Assembly (NCBI RefSeq): GCF_007858365.1
Contig: NZ_VFIO01000001.1
Coordinates: 186,001 to 250,000, forward strand
From: Pseudomonas saxonica
GTDB lineage: Bacteria > Pseudomonadota > Gammaproteobacteria > Pseudomonadales > Pseudomonadaceae
Length of the DNA stretch: 64,000 bases
Direction of reading: 5' to 3'
Shown: one piece after another, positions 36,952-45,938 of the stretch
How the letters are laid out: every line of letters starts with the position of its first letter
How positions within the stretch are numbered: the stretch's first letter is position 1
Notes under the pieces: model-generated
The model's input: the letters and a program-made list of their open reading frames with translations, nothing else
Told to the model about the DNA's origin: nothing
Database searches by the model: none
Program-made: the position numbers and the translations under genes

Positions 36952-38088
36952 TTATTCATCGCGACGTAAATCCGGCGGAATCGGCAAATCGTCAAGGGGA
37001 TCAGGCCGCTTGCCCTTCCCAGCCTGGTGTTGGCGAATCTGGTACACGTACGCCAGCACCTGCGCCACGGCCAGGTACAACCCCGCCGGAATTTCCTGCT
37101 CGAGCTCGGTGGAGTAATAGATTGACCGCGCCAATGCAGGCGATTCCAGCAGCAAAATGTTGTGCTTGGCGCCGATCTCACGAATTTTCAATGCCAGAAA
37201 ATCACTGCCCTTGGCCAGCAACATCGGCGCCCCACCCTTCTCCGGGTCGTATTTGAGCGCCACCGCGTAATGGGTCGGGTTGGTAATGATCACATCAGCG
37301 TCCGGAATGGCCGACATCATGCGTCGCTGGGACATCTCCCTTTGCAACTGGCGAATGCGCTGCTTGACCTCAGGACGACCCTCCTGATCCTTGTGCTCGT
37401 CGCGCACTTCCTGCTTGGTCATCAGCAGCTTCTTGTGGCTTTCCCACAACTGCACCGGCACGTCCACCGCTGCGATCAGGATCAACCCGCAAGCCATCCA
37501 CAAAGCGCTCCAGGCCACCACCTGCAGACTGTGAATCACCGCCTGCTCAAGGGGTTCCTGAGCGATACGCAACAAGTCGTCAATATCGGACTTCAAGACC
37601 AGCAACGCGACAATCAGGATGATAAAAAACTTGGCCAAGGCTTTGAGCAACTCGACCAGCGCCTTGGCCGAGAACATGCGCTTGAGCCCAGCGGCAGGGT
37701 TCATGCGGCTGAATTTTGGCGCCATGCTGCCTGCTGCAAACAACCACCCGCCCAGTGCGATAGGCCCCACCAGCGCGGCGATCAACAAGGTGATCAATAC
37801 CGGCTGCACGGCGAGCAAGGCGACTTTGCCGGAGTGCAGTAAAAACGCGCCCATCGAGTCGGTGTTAAGCAGGGTCTCGCGGCTGATGCTGAAGTTGTAA
37901 CGCATCAACTCCATCATGTCCTGGGCCAACGCGCCGCCAAAAATCAGCAAGCCTATAGAGCCGGCCAGCATGATGGCCAAGGTGTTGAGCTCTTTGGAGC
38001 GCGCGATTTCACCCTTTTCCCTGGAGTCCTTTTTTCGCTTCTCCGTGGGGTCTTCTGTTTTATCGGCACCACTTTCGCTTTCTGCCAC
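36952..38088 (-). CDS. flhB: Flagellar type III export switch protein FlhB
   Basis: FlhB sets export specificity and changes from hook to filament substrates after autocleavage. The 378-residue protein has a charged start (TEDPTEKRKKDSREKGEIAR), four membrane helices and the autocleavage motif NPTHYAVALKYDPEKGGAP near residue 265, followed by the cytoplasmic C-domain. The GTG start overlaps the fliR TAG by one base. Compare the separate FhlB-like gene at 21174. Confidence 0.96.
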   Translation of the reverse strand: MAESESGADKTEDPTEKRKKDSREKGEIARSKELNTLAIMLAGSIGLLIFGGALAQDMMELMRYNFSISRETLLNTDSMGAFLLHSGKVALLAVQPVLITLLIAALVGPIALGGWLFAAGSMAPKFSRMNPAAGLKRMFSAKALVELLKALAKFFIILIVALLVLKSDIDDLLRIAQEPLEQAVIHSLQVVAWSALWMACGLILIAAVDVPVQLWESHKKLLMTKQEVRDEHKDQEGRPEVKQRIRQLQREMSQRRMMSAIPDADVIITNPTHYAVALKYDPEKGGAPMLLAKGSDFLALKIREIGAKHNILLLESPALARSIYYSTELEQEIPAGLYLAVAQVLAYVYQIRQHQAGKGKRPDPLDDLPIPPDLRRDE

Positions 38089-38870
38089 TATTTGGCCCTC
38101 GCCAGTTCGCGAAGAAACTGCAACGCCTCAGAGGCCAGCGGCTGATACTGGTTGAGGATGTCAGCCATGCTGATCCACAGAATCACCATGCCCAACACCA
38201 GCGTCAGCGGAAAGCCGATGGCGAAGATGTTCAGTTGCGGCGCAGCGCGGGTCATCACACCAAAGGCAATATTGACCACCAGCAAAGCGGTGATCGCCGG
38301 CAACACCAGCAACAAGGCTGCGCCCAACACCCAACCGAGCTTGTTGGCGATTTCCCAATAGTGATTGGTCAGCAGCCCGCCACCCACCGGCAAGGTAGTG
38401 AAGCTTTCGGTGAGCACCTCAAACACCACTAAATGTCCGTTCATGGACAAAAACAACAACGTCACCAGCATGGTGAAAAACTGCCCGATGACCGCCACGT
38501 TGACGCCGTTGGCCGGGTCGACCATCGAGGCAAAGCCCATGCCCATCTGGATCGCGACAATCTGCCCAGCCACTACAAACGCCTGAAAGAACAGTTGCAG
38601 CGAGAAACCCAGCAAGGCACCGATCACGATTTGTTCGGCGATCAGCATCATGCCGCTCAGGTCCAGCGGGTTGACGGTGGGCAGCGGCGGCAAGCTGGGC
38701 ATGATCGCCAGGGTGATTGCCAGCGACAGAAACAGCTTGATGCGCTTGGGCACCAGGGTCGTGCCAATGATCGGCATAGTCGTCAGCAAAGCACCCACCC
38801 GGAACAGCGGCAGCATAAAGCTGGCGACCCAAGTACTGATCTGCGCGTCTGTCAGGGCGAGCAGTGACAT
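38088..38870 (-). CDS. fliR: Flagellar export membrane protein FliR
   Basis: FliR is part of the FliP5Q4R1 export channel. The 260-residue protein is strongly hydrophobic, starts MSLLALTDAQISTWVASFML, and has the conserved GFSLQLFFQAFVVAGQIVAI and QMGMGFASMVDPANG near residue 100. The ATG follows the fliQ stop directly, and its stop overlaps the flhB start. Confidence 0.95.
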   Translation of the reverse strand: MSLLALTDAQISTWVASFMLPLFRVGALLTTMPIIGTTLVPKRIKLFLSLAITLAIMPSLPPLPTVNPLDLSGMMLIAEQIVIGALLGFSLQLFFQAFVVAGQIVAIQMGMGFASMVDPANGVNVAVIGQFFTMLVTLLFLSMNGHLVVFEVLTESFTTLPVGGGLLTNHYWEIANKLGWVLGAALLLVLPAITALLVVNIAFGVMTRAAPQLNIFAIGFPLTLVLGMVILWISMADILNQYQPLASEALQFLRELARAK

Positions 38871-39140
38871 TTAGCCGATCAACTGCGGGATGCTGCCGTA
38901 CAACTGCAGGATGTATTCCATAAAGGTTTGCACCAGCCACGGTCCGGCCACGATCAAGGTCACCAGCATGACCAACAGGCGCGGCAGAAAGCTCAGGGTT
39001 TGTTCGTTGATTTGGGTGGCCGCCTGAAACATTGCCACCAGCAGCCCCACCAGCAAACTGGGGATAACCAGCACCGCGACCATCATCGTGGTCAGCCACA
39101 GCGCGCTGCGAAACAGATCAACCGCAACTTCCGGCGTCAT
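38871..39140 (-). CDS. fliQ: Flagellar export membrane protein FliQ
   Basis: FliQ is an 89-residue two-helix channel component. It begins MTPEVAVDLFRSALWLTTMM and keeps the FQAATQINEQTLSFLPRL segment between its helices. It lies 3 bp after fliP and abuts fliR. Confidence 0.95.
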   Translation of the reverse strand: MTPEVAVDLFRSALWLTTMMVAVLVIPSLLVGLLVAMFQAATQINEQTLSFLPRLLVMLVTLIVAGPWLVQTFMEYILQLYGSIPQLIG

Positions 39141-39143
39141 GCG

Positions 39144-39887
39144 CTATACCCCGCCAAAACTGCTGGCCAAGGTGCCAATAATCAGCGCCCAGCCATCGAC
39201 CAGTACAAACAACATGATTTTGAACGGCAGCGAGATAATCAACGGCGAGAGCATCATCATGCCCATGGCCATCAACACACTGGCCACCACCAGATCGATG
39301 ATCAGGAACGGGATGAAAATCATAAAGCCGATCTGGAACGCGGTCTTCAGCTCAGACGTTACAAAGGCCGGCACCAGAATGGTCAAGGGCGCAGCATCGG
39401 GCGTGGCAATGTCAGTACGCTTGGACAGGCGCATAAACAAGTCGAGATCGCTGGTACGGGTCTGCGCCAGCATAAAGTCCTTGATCGGACCTTCAGCCTT
39501 GAGAATAGCGTCCTGCGCGGACAGTTTTTCAGCGAGATAGGGCTGCAGGGCGTCGTTGTTCACCTTGTCGAACACGGGCGCCATGATAAACATCGTCAGG
39601 AACAGTGCCATGCCGGTGAGGATCTGGTTCGAGGGGGTTTGTTGCAAACCCAGCGCCTGACGCAGGATCGAGAACACGATGATGATCCGGGTAAAGCTGG
39701 TCATCAGCATGACGAACGCCGGAATAAAGCTCAGCGCGGTCATGATCAACAGAATTTGCAGGCTGACCGAGTATTCCTGCTGACCGTTGGCACCGGTGCC
39801 CAGCGTGATGGCCGGGATGGACAGCGGATCAGCCCCCCACGCCAACGGTGCAAGCAACGCTAAAAACAGCGCGACAACTAAACGCAT
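39144..39887 (-). CDS. fliP: Flagellar export membrane protein FliP
   Basis: FliP forms the pentameric core of the export channel. The 247-residue protein has a cleavable signal peptide ([20 protein letters not shown]), then [40 protein letters not shown] and [20 protein letters not shown], all typical of FliP. The ATG overlaps the fliO TAA by one base. Confidence 0.96.
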   Translation of the reverse strand: MRLVVALFLALLAPLAWGADPLSIPAITLGTGANGQQEYSVSLQILLIMTALSFIPAFVMLMTSFTRIIIVFSILRQALGLQQTPSNQILTGMALFLTMFIMAPVFDKVNNDALQPYLAEKLSAQDAILKAEGPIKDFMLAQTRTSDLDLFMRLSKRTDIATPDAAPLTILVPAFVTSELKTAFQIGFMIFIPFLIIDLVVASVLMAMGMMMLSPLIISLPFKIMLFVLVDGWALIIGTLASSFGGV

Positions 39888-40327
39888 TACGGCTTGTCCT
39901 TTTGCTGACCCAGTACTTCCATCAAGCGTTTGGCAAATTCGGGGGTAGCCTTTTGTGCAGCGTCCGGCACGTGTACGGGCTCTTTAAGCACATGCAAGGG
40001 CGTAATGCGCCCCGGCGTCAGACCCAGCAGAATCTGTTCGTCGCCTACCTGTACGAGCACCAGGCGGTCACGCGCACCCAGCGCCCTTGAGCTGATCAGT
40101 TCTATGACCTGCCCCTGCCGTGAACCGGTGTTCTGCACCCGCCGCAGCAACCAGGCCAAGGCAAAAATCAGCCCCAGCACCAGCAACAAGCCCATGACCA
40201 ACTGCATCAGTTGGCCACCCACGCCTGCACTCACCACAGGCGCCGCCGTGGCCGCTGCGCTGATCACCGGCTCTGCTGCCAGCGCGCCGAGAGGCAGCGC
40301 CAATAAACCGCCGAGAAGTCGCTTCAC
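39887..40327 (-). CDS. fliO: Flagellar export assembly protein FliO
   Basis: FliO helps FliP assemble. The 146-residue protein has a signal-like start ([20 protein letters not shown]), one membrane helix ([20 protein letters not shown]) and a small cytoplasmic domain ([39 protein letters not shown]). The GTG start directly follows the fliN stop. Confidence 0.93.
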   Translation of the reverse strand: MKRLLGGLLALPLGALAAEPVISAAATAAPVVSAGVGGQLMQLVMGLLLVLGLIFALAWLLRRVQNTGSRQGQVIELISSRALGARDRLVLVQVGDEQILLGLTPGRITPLHVLKEPVHVPDAAQKATPEFAKRLMEVLGQQKDKP

Positions 40328-40792
40328 TTAGCGCAGCTTCTTGATGCGTTCGCTTGGGCTGATCACGTCGGTCAGACGGATACCAAACTTTTCGTTGACC
40401 ACCACCACTTCGCCGTGAGCGATCAGGGTGCCGTTAACCAGCACATCCAGCGGCTCGCCGGCCAGACGATCCAGTTCGATCACCGACCCCTGGTTGAGTT
40501 GCAGCAGGTTGCGGATGTTGATCTCAGTGCTGCCCACTTCCATGGAAATAGACACCGGAATGTCCAGAATCACATCCAGATTGGGGCCATCCAGCGTCAC
40601 CGGATCGTTATTGCGCGGCACGCTCCCGAACTCTTCCATGGCGAGGCGATTGGACACCGGTTTGCTGGCTGCATCGGCCGCCAGCAGCGCATCAATGTCG
40701 GCCTGACCGACATCGCCGGTTTCCTCCAGCGCTGCCGCCCATTCATCAGCCAGCGCCTGGTCTGCAGCGGTTGTATCGTGTTCGTTAGCCAT
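40328..40792 (-). CDS. fliN: Flagellar motor switch protein FliN
   Basis: FliN forms the lower C-ring. The 154-residue protein has an acidic Ala-rich N-terminal extension and the C-terminal SpoA domain (ILDIPVSISMEVGSTEINIR; LLQLNQGSVIELDRLAGEPL; VNEKFGIRLTDVISP). The ATG at 40792 follows GAGGAC, 57 bp after fliM. Confidence 0.96.
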   Translation of the reverse strand: MANEHDTTAADQALADEWAAALEETGDVGQADIDALLAADAASKPVSNRLAMEEFGSVPRNNDPVTLDGPNLDVILDIPVSISMEVGSTEINIRNLLQLNQGSVIELDRLAGEPLDVLVNGTLIAHGEVVVVNEKFGIRLTDVISPSERIKKLR

Positions 40793-40849
40793 GGGTGTCC
40801 TCGGCGAGCAGTCAATCGTTAACACAGCATTTTTTAAAAGAGCCGGCGC

Positions 40850-41818
40850 TTAGCGCCGACCGATAGGCTCAACCACTTGCAAGGCAAGATTGCCTTTGTG
40901 CGAGCCCAGCTTGACCTTGAACGAGGGCACGCCGTTGGCGCGCATCACCAGTTCGTCATTCAGCTCAACGGGGATCACATCCCCCGGTTGCATATGCAAA
41001 ATATCGCGCAGACGCAACTGACGTCTGGCCACGGTGGCACTCAAGGGCACGTTGACGTCCAGCACGTCTTCACGCAGGGCCTTGCTCCAGCGCTCGTCCT
41101 GATCGTCAAGGTCGGACTGGAACCCGGCATCGAGCATTTCACGCACCGGCTCAATCATCGAGTACGGCATGGTGACGTGGAGATCGCCGCCGCCTCCATC
41201 GAGTTCGATATGAAAGGTCGAGACCACAACGGCTTCGCTGGGGCCGACGATATTGGCCATCGCAGGATTCACTTCCGAGTTGATGTACTCGAAATTGACT
41301 TCCATGATCGCCTGCCAGGCTTCCTTCAAGTCGATGAAGGCCTGCTCCAGCACCATGCGCACCACGCGCAACTCGGTAGGCGTAAACTCACGGCCTTCGA
41401 TCTTGGCGTGACGACCATCACCGCCAAAGAAGTTGTCCACCAGCTTGAACACCAGCTTGGCATCGAGGATGAACAGCGCCGTGCCGCGCAACGGTTTGAT
41501 CTTGACCAGGTTAAGACTGGTGGGTACGTACAGCGAATGCACATATTCGCCGAACTTCATCACCTGCACCCCGCCCACCGCCACGTCCGCCGAACGACGC
41601 AGCATGTTGAACATGCTGATGCGGGTATAACGGGCGAAACGTTCATTGATCATTTCCAGGGTCGGCATGCGGCCCCGGACAATCCGGTCCTGACTGGTCA
41701 GGTCGTAACTTTTGACACTGCCGGGCTCGGCAGCTACTTCGGCCTGTACCAGACCGTCGTCGACGCCATGTAACAGCGCGTCAATTTCATCCTGGGACAG
41801 CAGGTCTTGCACGGCCAT
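40850..41818 (-). CDS. fliM: Flagellar motor switch protein FliM
   Basis: FliM binds CheY-P and couples it to rotor switching. The 322-residue protein has the N-terminal CheY-binding segment (MAVQDLLSQDEIDALLHGVD), the middle CheC-like domain (RRSADVAVGGVQVMKFGEYV) and the C-terminal SpoA domain (LSATVARRQLRLRDILHMQP). TAGGAC lies upstream, and fliL ends 9 bp before it. Confidence 0.96.
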   Translation of the reverse strand: MAVQDLLSQDEIDALLHGVDDGLVQAEVAAEPGSVKSYDLTSQDRIVRGRMPTLEMINERFARYTRISMFNMLRRSADVAVGGVQVMKFGEYVHSLYVPTSLNLVKIKPLRGTALFILDAKLVFKLVDNFFGGDGRHAKIEGREFTPTELRVVRMVLEQAFIDLKEAWQAIMEVNFEYINSEVNPAMANIVGPSEAVVVSTFHIELDGGGGDLHVTMPYSMIEPVREMLDAGFQSDLDDQDERWSKALREDVLDVNVPLSATVARRQLRLRDILHMQPGDVIPVELNDELVMRANGVPSFKVKLGSHKGNLALQVVEPIGRR

Positions 41819-41827
41819 GTCGTGGTC

Positions 41828-42322
41828 CTACTGCAATACAAAGTTAGTAAAGAGCACCTGATCGATAACTACTTTTCCGAGTTCCTTCTGTGCGACTTCC
41901 TGCACGCTGGCCGTCGCTTTCTGACGCAGCATTTCCTGGCCGACCGGGGTGGCCAGGTCATCGAACGACTGCCCGGAAAAGAGCATCACCAAATTATTGC
42001 GAATGACCGGCATATGCACCTTAAGCGCATTGAGGTCATCCTGATCGCGGGCCTGCAGGCTCATGCTCACTTGCATGTAGCGCTGACGGCCATTGGCATT
42101 GAAATTAACCACAAACGCCGGCGACATGGCCTCGTAAATGGCAGGCAGCTTAGCGCTGGAAGCCTGGGCCACCGTCGCGGAATCCTTGTCGGCGGACTTC
42201 ATGAAATACCAGGTCGCGCCCACTGACGCGCCCATCGCCAGCAGCACAGCCACCGCGATCAGGATAATCAGTTTGAGTTTGCCTTTATCGGCGGGATCCT
42301 TTACTGCGTCGCTCGTCGCCAT
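41828..42322 (-). CDS. fliL: Flagellar basal body-associated protein FliL
   Basis: FliL surrounds stators and supports torque. The 164-residue protein has a lysine-rich start, one membrane helix (LIILIAVAVLLAMGASVGAT) and the FliL periplasmic domain (MSPAFVVNFNANGRQRYMQV; VSMSLQARDQDDLNALKVHM; IRNNLVMLFSGQSF). It is first in fliL-M-N-O-P-Q-R-flhB, with a sigma-54 promoter 48 nt upstream. Confidence 0.95.
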   Translation of the reverse strand: MATSDAVKDPADKGKLKLIILIAVAVLLAMGASVGATWYFMKSADKDSATVAQASSAKLPAIYEAMSPAFVVNFNANGRQRYMQVSMSLQARDQDDLNALKVHMPVIRNNLVMLFSGQSFDDLATPVGQEMLRQKATASVQEVAQKELGKVVIDQVLFTNFVLQ

Positions 42323-42370
42323 GCCAATAATCCGTCACTTTTAGGGTTTCACAGGTGCACGCAAAGGCAG

Positions 42371-42386
42371 AGCAAGTGTTATGCCA
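42371..42386 (-). promoter_or_regulatory. Predicted sigma-54 promoter of the fliL operon
   Basis: On the minus strand TGGCATAACACTTGCT has the -24 (TGGCAT) and -12 (TTGCT) boxes with GG-N10-GC spacing. It lies 48 nt before the fliL ATG and is intact despite the araC-lysE insertion just upstream. Confidence 0.75.
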
Positions 42387-42500
42387 GAAGCAGGATCGAG
42401 GAGAGATTCAGACAATCAACAAGGTACTGCGTTGTCGTCAGAGGCAGGTTCATCGTAAAGTCGGTTCACCCTCATGCAGGCTCATGCTCAGGTAAACGCC

Positions 42501-43325
42501 ATGCTGCTTGACGTACCCAGCGCAACCCCCCAGTTCTGGCGCGACCCTCAGTTGCCATTCATCGAGGCACGCTCGATTGCGGACGGTCGTAAGGTCAGCT
42601 ACGCCCGACACTCCCACACAATTTTTTCCATCGGCGCGATCACTTCAGGGCGCTGTGAGTACTTGCACGAAAAGACCCGCCGTGAAATCTGCGCCGAAAC
42701 CGTCGTGGTGATGAATCCGGGGGACGTGCACGCCTGCAATCCGGTCGACGATCAGCCTTGGTCTTACGTGATGTTGTATGTAGACGCACAGTGGCTGGCG
42801 GGCATTCAGCACGCCTCAGATTCGATTGAAAATCAGGTTTTTGAACCTGTTGCCGCCACTTACACACTGTCCGCAGAGGTCTTCAAAGGCCTTGTCGACT
42901 TCTACGCAACACTGGTCGACCCCAGCGTCGCGGTACTGGCCAAGCATGAAGCCGCGATTGGTTTTTTCACGCTGATGCAGCAGAAAATTGGCCGCCCCTC
43001 TGTGCCTTTGAAAATGACCAGCCCCAAAGTCGAACGGGTAGCGCAATACATCGATGCGCATTACCTGAGCACCGTGCGCTTGCAGGACATGTGTGAAGCA
43101 GCGAACTTGTCCGAGGCCTACCTGATACGCGCTTTTGAATTGCGCTATCACATGACACCCCATGCCTATTTGCTCAATCGGCGGATACAGCATGCGCAAA
43201 AGCAACTGCGCAACGGGGCGTCGATCGCCGACATTGCCCAGCAAGCCGGTTTCTCAGACCAGGCACACTTCCAGCGCGTGTTCAAAAAACACATCGCCGC
43301 TACACCCGGCCAATACAAGGCTTAA
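42501..43325 (+). CDS. AraC family regulator paired with a LysE exporter
   Basis: This protein of 274 residues has an N-terminal cupin-like sensor (SYARHSHTIFSIGAITSGRC; VVVMNPGDVHACNPVDDQPW) and a C-terminal double helix-turn-helix (RLQDMCEAANLSEAYLIRAF; SIADIAQQAGFSDQAHFQRV). The start at 42501 has AGGT 9 nt upstream; an ATG at 42474 would add nine residues. It converges with, and overlaps by a few bases, the LysE gene at 43322, a common regulator/exporter pairing. It is the only plus-strand gene in the flagellar block from 22 to 62 kb. Confidence 0.85.
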   Translation: MLLDVPSATPQFWRDPQLPFIEARSIADGRKVSYARHSHTIFSIGAITSGRCEYLHEKTRREICAETVVVMNPGDVHACNPVDDQPWSYVMLYVDAQWLAGIQHASDSIENQVFEPVAATYTLSAEVFKGLVDFYATLVDPSVAVLAKHEAAIGFFTLMQQKIGRPSVPLKMTSPKVERVAQYIDAHYLSTVRLQDMCEAANLSEAYLIRAFELRYHMTPHAYLLNRRIQHAQKQLRNGASIADIAQQAGFSDQAHFQRVFKKHIAATPGQYKA

Positions 43326-43909
43326 ATCATCAGCAACGACGCGGCACAGCCGGCCAGCATGACTGCCATGCTGCGATTGAGTAGACGAATGCGCGGCGCG
43401 CTGCGTAAAAATCGAGCCAGAAACGCACCGGCGTAGGCCCAACAGCCGACGGACAGGTAGCAGACCACAAAATAGATCAACGCAAACCAGCCGATCAGCG
43501 TCGCTTCGCCACTGGCGACAAACGCCCCCATGCCCGCTATAGCCGCCAGCCAGGCTTTAGGGTTAAGCCATTGCATGGCAGCACCCTGCATAAAAGATGG
43601 CGGCGGGATGGAGCCCTGAACGTCGAGGCGCCCGTCACTGACGGCCAGCTTCCAGGCCAGGTACAGCAAAAATGCCATGCCTGCCCAGCGAATCAGCTCG
43701 GTCAGTACCGGCCACCGTTCCAGCACTTCGTGCAGGCCAAAACCGGTAAACAACAGCAGCACGACGAAGCCTACCGTGGCGCCCAACACATGACGCAAAG
43801 TGGCACCCAGGCCATATTGCATCCCGCAACTCAGGGCCACGACATTGACCGGCCCGGGGGAAATGGACGCGGCTAATGCAAACGCTGCCATTGATAAAAA
43901 TACACTCAT
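43322..43909 (-). CDS. LysE/RhtB family amino acid exporter
   Basis: This 195-residue protein has about six membrane helices. It starts SVFLSMAAFALAASISPGPV with the LysE-family SPGPVN motif (residues 17-22), then GLGATLRHVLGATVGFVVLL and WLNPKAWLAAIAGMGAF. It would export amino acids or related amines; the substrate is unknown. It converges on the AraC regulator, and a REPIN lies on its upstream side. Confidence 0.85.
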   Translation of the reverse strand: MSVFLSMAAFALAASISPGPVNVVALSCGMQYGLGATLRHVLGATVGFVVLLLFTGFGLHEVLERWPVLTELIRWAGMAFLLYLAWKLAVSDGRLDVQGSIPPPSFMQGAAMQWLNPKAWLAAIAGMGAFVASGEATLIGWFALIYFVVCYLSVGCWAYAGAFLARFLRSAPRIRLLNRSMAVMLAGCAASLLMI

Positions 43910-44029
43910 GGTCCCTGCTCTCCGCTCTATGACTGAGCGTCAAGGAGATCACCTTGAGCGGGGCCATGTATTGAACAAAACTGCTCTGCGCGTGTGAGTG
44001 AAAGCATATCTGGAAGGTGAGAAAGCCCT

Positions 44030-44199
44030 GTAGGAGCTGACGAGCTCCGCGAGGCTGCGATCGGCGGCAAAGCCGTCGCAAGACAGTTCAATCAGACCTA
44101 GCAGAATGGCCAAGAACTTTGCTTCAGATACATCGTGCTCATAGCGCTTGCGACGATTGCATCGTCGAACGCAGCCTCGCATTACTCGACAGCTGCTAC
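44030..44199. repeat. REPIN, copy 5
   Basis: GTAGGAGCTGACGAGCTCCG at the left is answered by TACTCGACAGCTGCTAC at the right, with the same inner arms as copy 2. It lies between lysE and the fliK stop, at the edge of the araC-lysE insertion. Confidence 0.8.
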
Positions 44200-44230
44200 A
44201 AGATTTGCGCCGCGGCTATAAGGCCGGGGC

Positions 44231-45469
44231 TTACGCGTAGTAATCCACCGCACTGCTACCCAGTACGACACTTGGCGCTAGAGCCTCTGCTACAGCGCCC
44301 GCATGATCCTCAGCACCATTGCTTTCAAGCCTTTGGCCCCCAGAGCTATTCTGTGCCTGACGCTCCTGCCCCTGACCTTGCCATTGACGCGATTGATCAG
44401 AAACATTCACATCGACTTGCCCCATACCCTGCTGGGCAAACATCTCCCGCAGGCGGTGCATTTGGCTGTCCAGCGCCTCACGCACACCCGCATGACCGCT
44501 GACAAAATTCACTTGAGCCGCCTGATCGGCGCTGATGTTGACGCGAATATCCAGACGCCCCAATTCCGCAGGCTCTAATTGGATGTCCGCCGATTTGAGG
44601 TTGGCACTGGACAGGTACATCACCCGGTTTACCACTTCTTCGGACCAACCGCTCTGATGCATGGCCAAGGGCTGGTTGATCGGCAGCGCGTTGGCTGTTT
44701 TGGGCACCGCCGCCTGAGTCAGTGCAGCAAGACGGTTGGCGAAGTCATCGACCCGCGTGTCGCTGGACGCGCTTTTGAGGTCTTTAAGGCCTTCTTCGAC
44801 CAGACCTTTAAACGCTTTGTCGCCACCTTCGCCAGGTTCAGAGGCATCGGCTTGCGTGTCGTTCAACAGGGCCGCTGTCGCGACAGGCCCTTGAGCGTTC
44901 GCCGCCAGGGTGTCAGCGACACCCGATTTGGCAGGTGACTTGCTACCGGCAGATATATGACCGCCCTGCTCCATCGCCAGACGCAATGCAGGCAGATTGT
45001 CCAACGGGTCGGCGGGCGGTTCTGCGGTGTCGTCCACTACCGGGTCAGGCTGAACCTGGGCGGCGATCAATGCCACGTTGGGCAGTGGTGGCGCCTGAGC
45101 ATCGACCTGAGTCGTCTCGACTGTGGGCTGAGTCTCGGTTAAGTCGACCACCGGGACCACGGCAACCGGCTCAGGCGCAGAGGCTGTGTCGCCCGGGGAG
45201 GTGTTGTTCAGGTCAGTGTCAGCAGTTTCCTTGGCCTTGCCGGCAGGCAAGGATTTGCCGCTATCGGCAACGGTCGATGATGTGTCGGCGCCCGCCACAC
45301 CCTTGGCAGCCGGCTCCGGTGCTTTGTTAAACACTGGATCGGACGCCTTGGCATACACCCTGGAAAATTTTTGGTCGCCAGCTTCAACAGGCTGCGCAGC
45401 CTTGCTGGCAGCGGCCTTGGACGCTGAGGCGGCAGGTGATGATAGAAGCGGGTTGGCAGCAAATGGCAT
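44231..45469 (-). CDS. fliK: Flagellar hook-length control protein FliK
   Basis: FliK measures the hook and triggers the FlhB switch. The 412-residue protein has a long Ala/Pro/Asp/Thr-rich N-terminal ruler region and a C-terminal switch domain (LKSADIQLEPAELGRLDIRV; NISADQAAQVNFVSGHAGVR; ALDSQMHRLREMFAQQGMGQ) with a Gln-rich end. A sigma-54 promoter lies 49 nt upstream. Normally it is next to fliL; here araC-lysE and a REPIN intervene. Confidence 0.92.
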   Translation of the reverse strand: MPFAANPLLSSPAASASKAAASKAAQPVEAGDQKFSRVYAKASDPVFNKAPEPAAKGVAGADTSSTVADSGKSLPAGKAKETADTDLNNTSPGDTASAPEPVAVVPVVDLTETQPTVETTQVDAQAPPLPNVALIAAQVQPDPVVDDTAEPPADPLDNLPALRLAMEQGGHISAGSKSPAKSGVADTLAANAQGPVATAALLNDTQADASEPGEGGDKAFKGLVEEGLKDLKSASSDTRVDDFANRLAALTQAAVPKTANALPINQPLAMHQSGWSEEVVNRVMYLSSANLKSADIQLEPAELGRLDIRVNISADQAAQVNFVSGHAGVREALDSQMHRLREMFAQQGMGQVDVNVSDQSRQWQGQGQERQAQNSSGGQRLESNGAEDHAGAVAEALAPSVVLGSSAVDYYA

Positions 45470-45518
45470 TGATGAGTCTCCGCTGCACGGCAGGCGTAGG
45501 TGCAGGTCAGAGATTCAG

Positions 45519-45534
45519 AGCAAGGTTCGGGCCA
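45519..45534 (-). promoter_or_regulatory. Predicted sigma-54 promoter of fliK
   Basis: On the minus strand TGGCCCGAACCTTGCT has GG-N10-GC spacing with TGGCCC (-24) and TTGCT (-12), 49 nt before the fliK ATG. The -24 box is embedded in the palindrome CGGGCCAGTTTGGCCCG (45528-45544) that follows the hptB stop. Confidence 0.6.
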
Positions 45535-45544
45535 GTTTGGCCCG
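45528..45544. terminator. Palindrome directly after hptB, overlapping the fliK promoter
   Basis: CGGGCCA and TGGCCCG form a 7-bp GC-rich stem with a 3-nt loop immediately after the hptB stop codon. There is no U-run, so termination would be weak. Its overlap with the -24 element suggests a dual role. Confidence 0.35.
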
Positions 45545-45545
45545 A

Positions 45546-45908
45546 TTAGTTCGAGGCCGACTCGGATGCGGCGTAACGCTGTCGCTCGGCGACGTAAAGT
45601 CGACGTACCATTTGGTACTCATCGCTGATTTCGATGACGAGTTTCTCGACTCCGGCCAACTGCTTTTTATGTGCACGCTCTTCAAGCTGACCACACAGGT
45701 GCGCCAAACGAATGGCACCCATGTTGCTGCTGCTGCCTTTGAAGCTGTGCGCAACCAATGTCAGGTCGCTGGCGAGATGGGCGGACTTGAGCTGGTCAAG
45801 GCGCTCTTGCGAGTCGGAAAGAAAGGTATCGAGCAGGTCGGCAAACCCACCCTCCATCATGTCGCGTAAAGCACTGACCACGTTGGGGTCCATATGAATG
45901 TCAGACAC
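45546..45908 (-). CDS. hptB: Histidine phosphotransfer protein HptB
   Basis: HptB relays phosphate from hybrid kinases to HsbR. The 120-residue protein is a single Hpt domain with the phosphorylated histidine in LVAHSFKGSSSNMGAIRLAH near residue 57. The GTG start has AGGAG 8 nt upstream; an ATG five codons later is possible. It follows hsbR by 30 bp. In P. aeruginosa the HptB route controls swarming and biofilm choice through HsbR, HsbA and FlgM. Confidence 0.85.
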   Translation of the reverse strand: MSDIHMDPNVVSALRDMMEGGFADLLDTFLSDSQERLDQLKSAHLASDLTLVAHSFKGSSSNMGAIRLAHLCGQLEERAHKKQLAGVEKLVIEISDEYQMVRRLYVAERQRYAASESASN

Positions 45909-45938
45909 TTGCTCACTCCTTGATCAAGAATGGACAGA

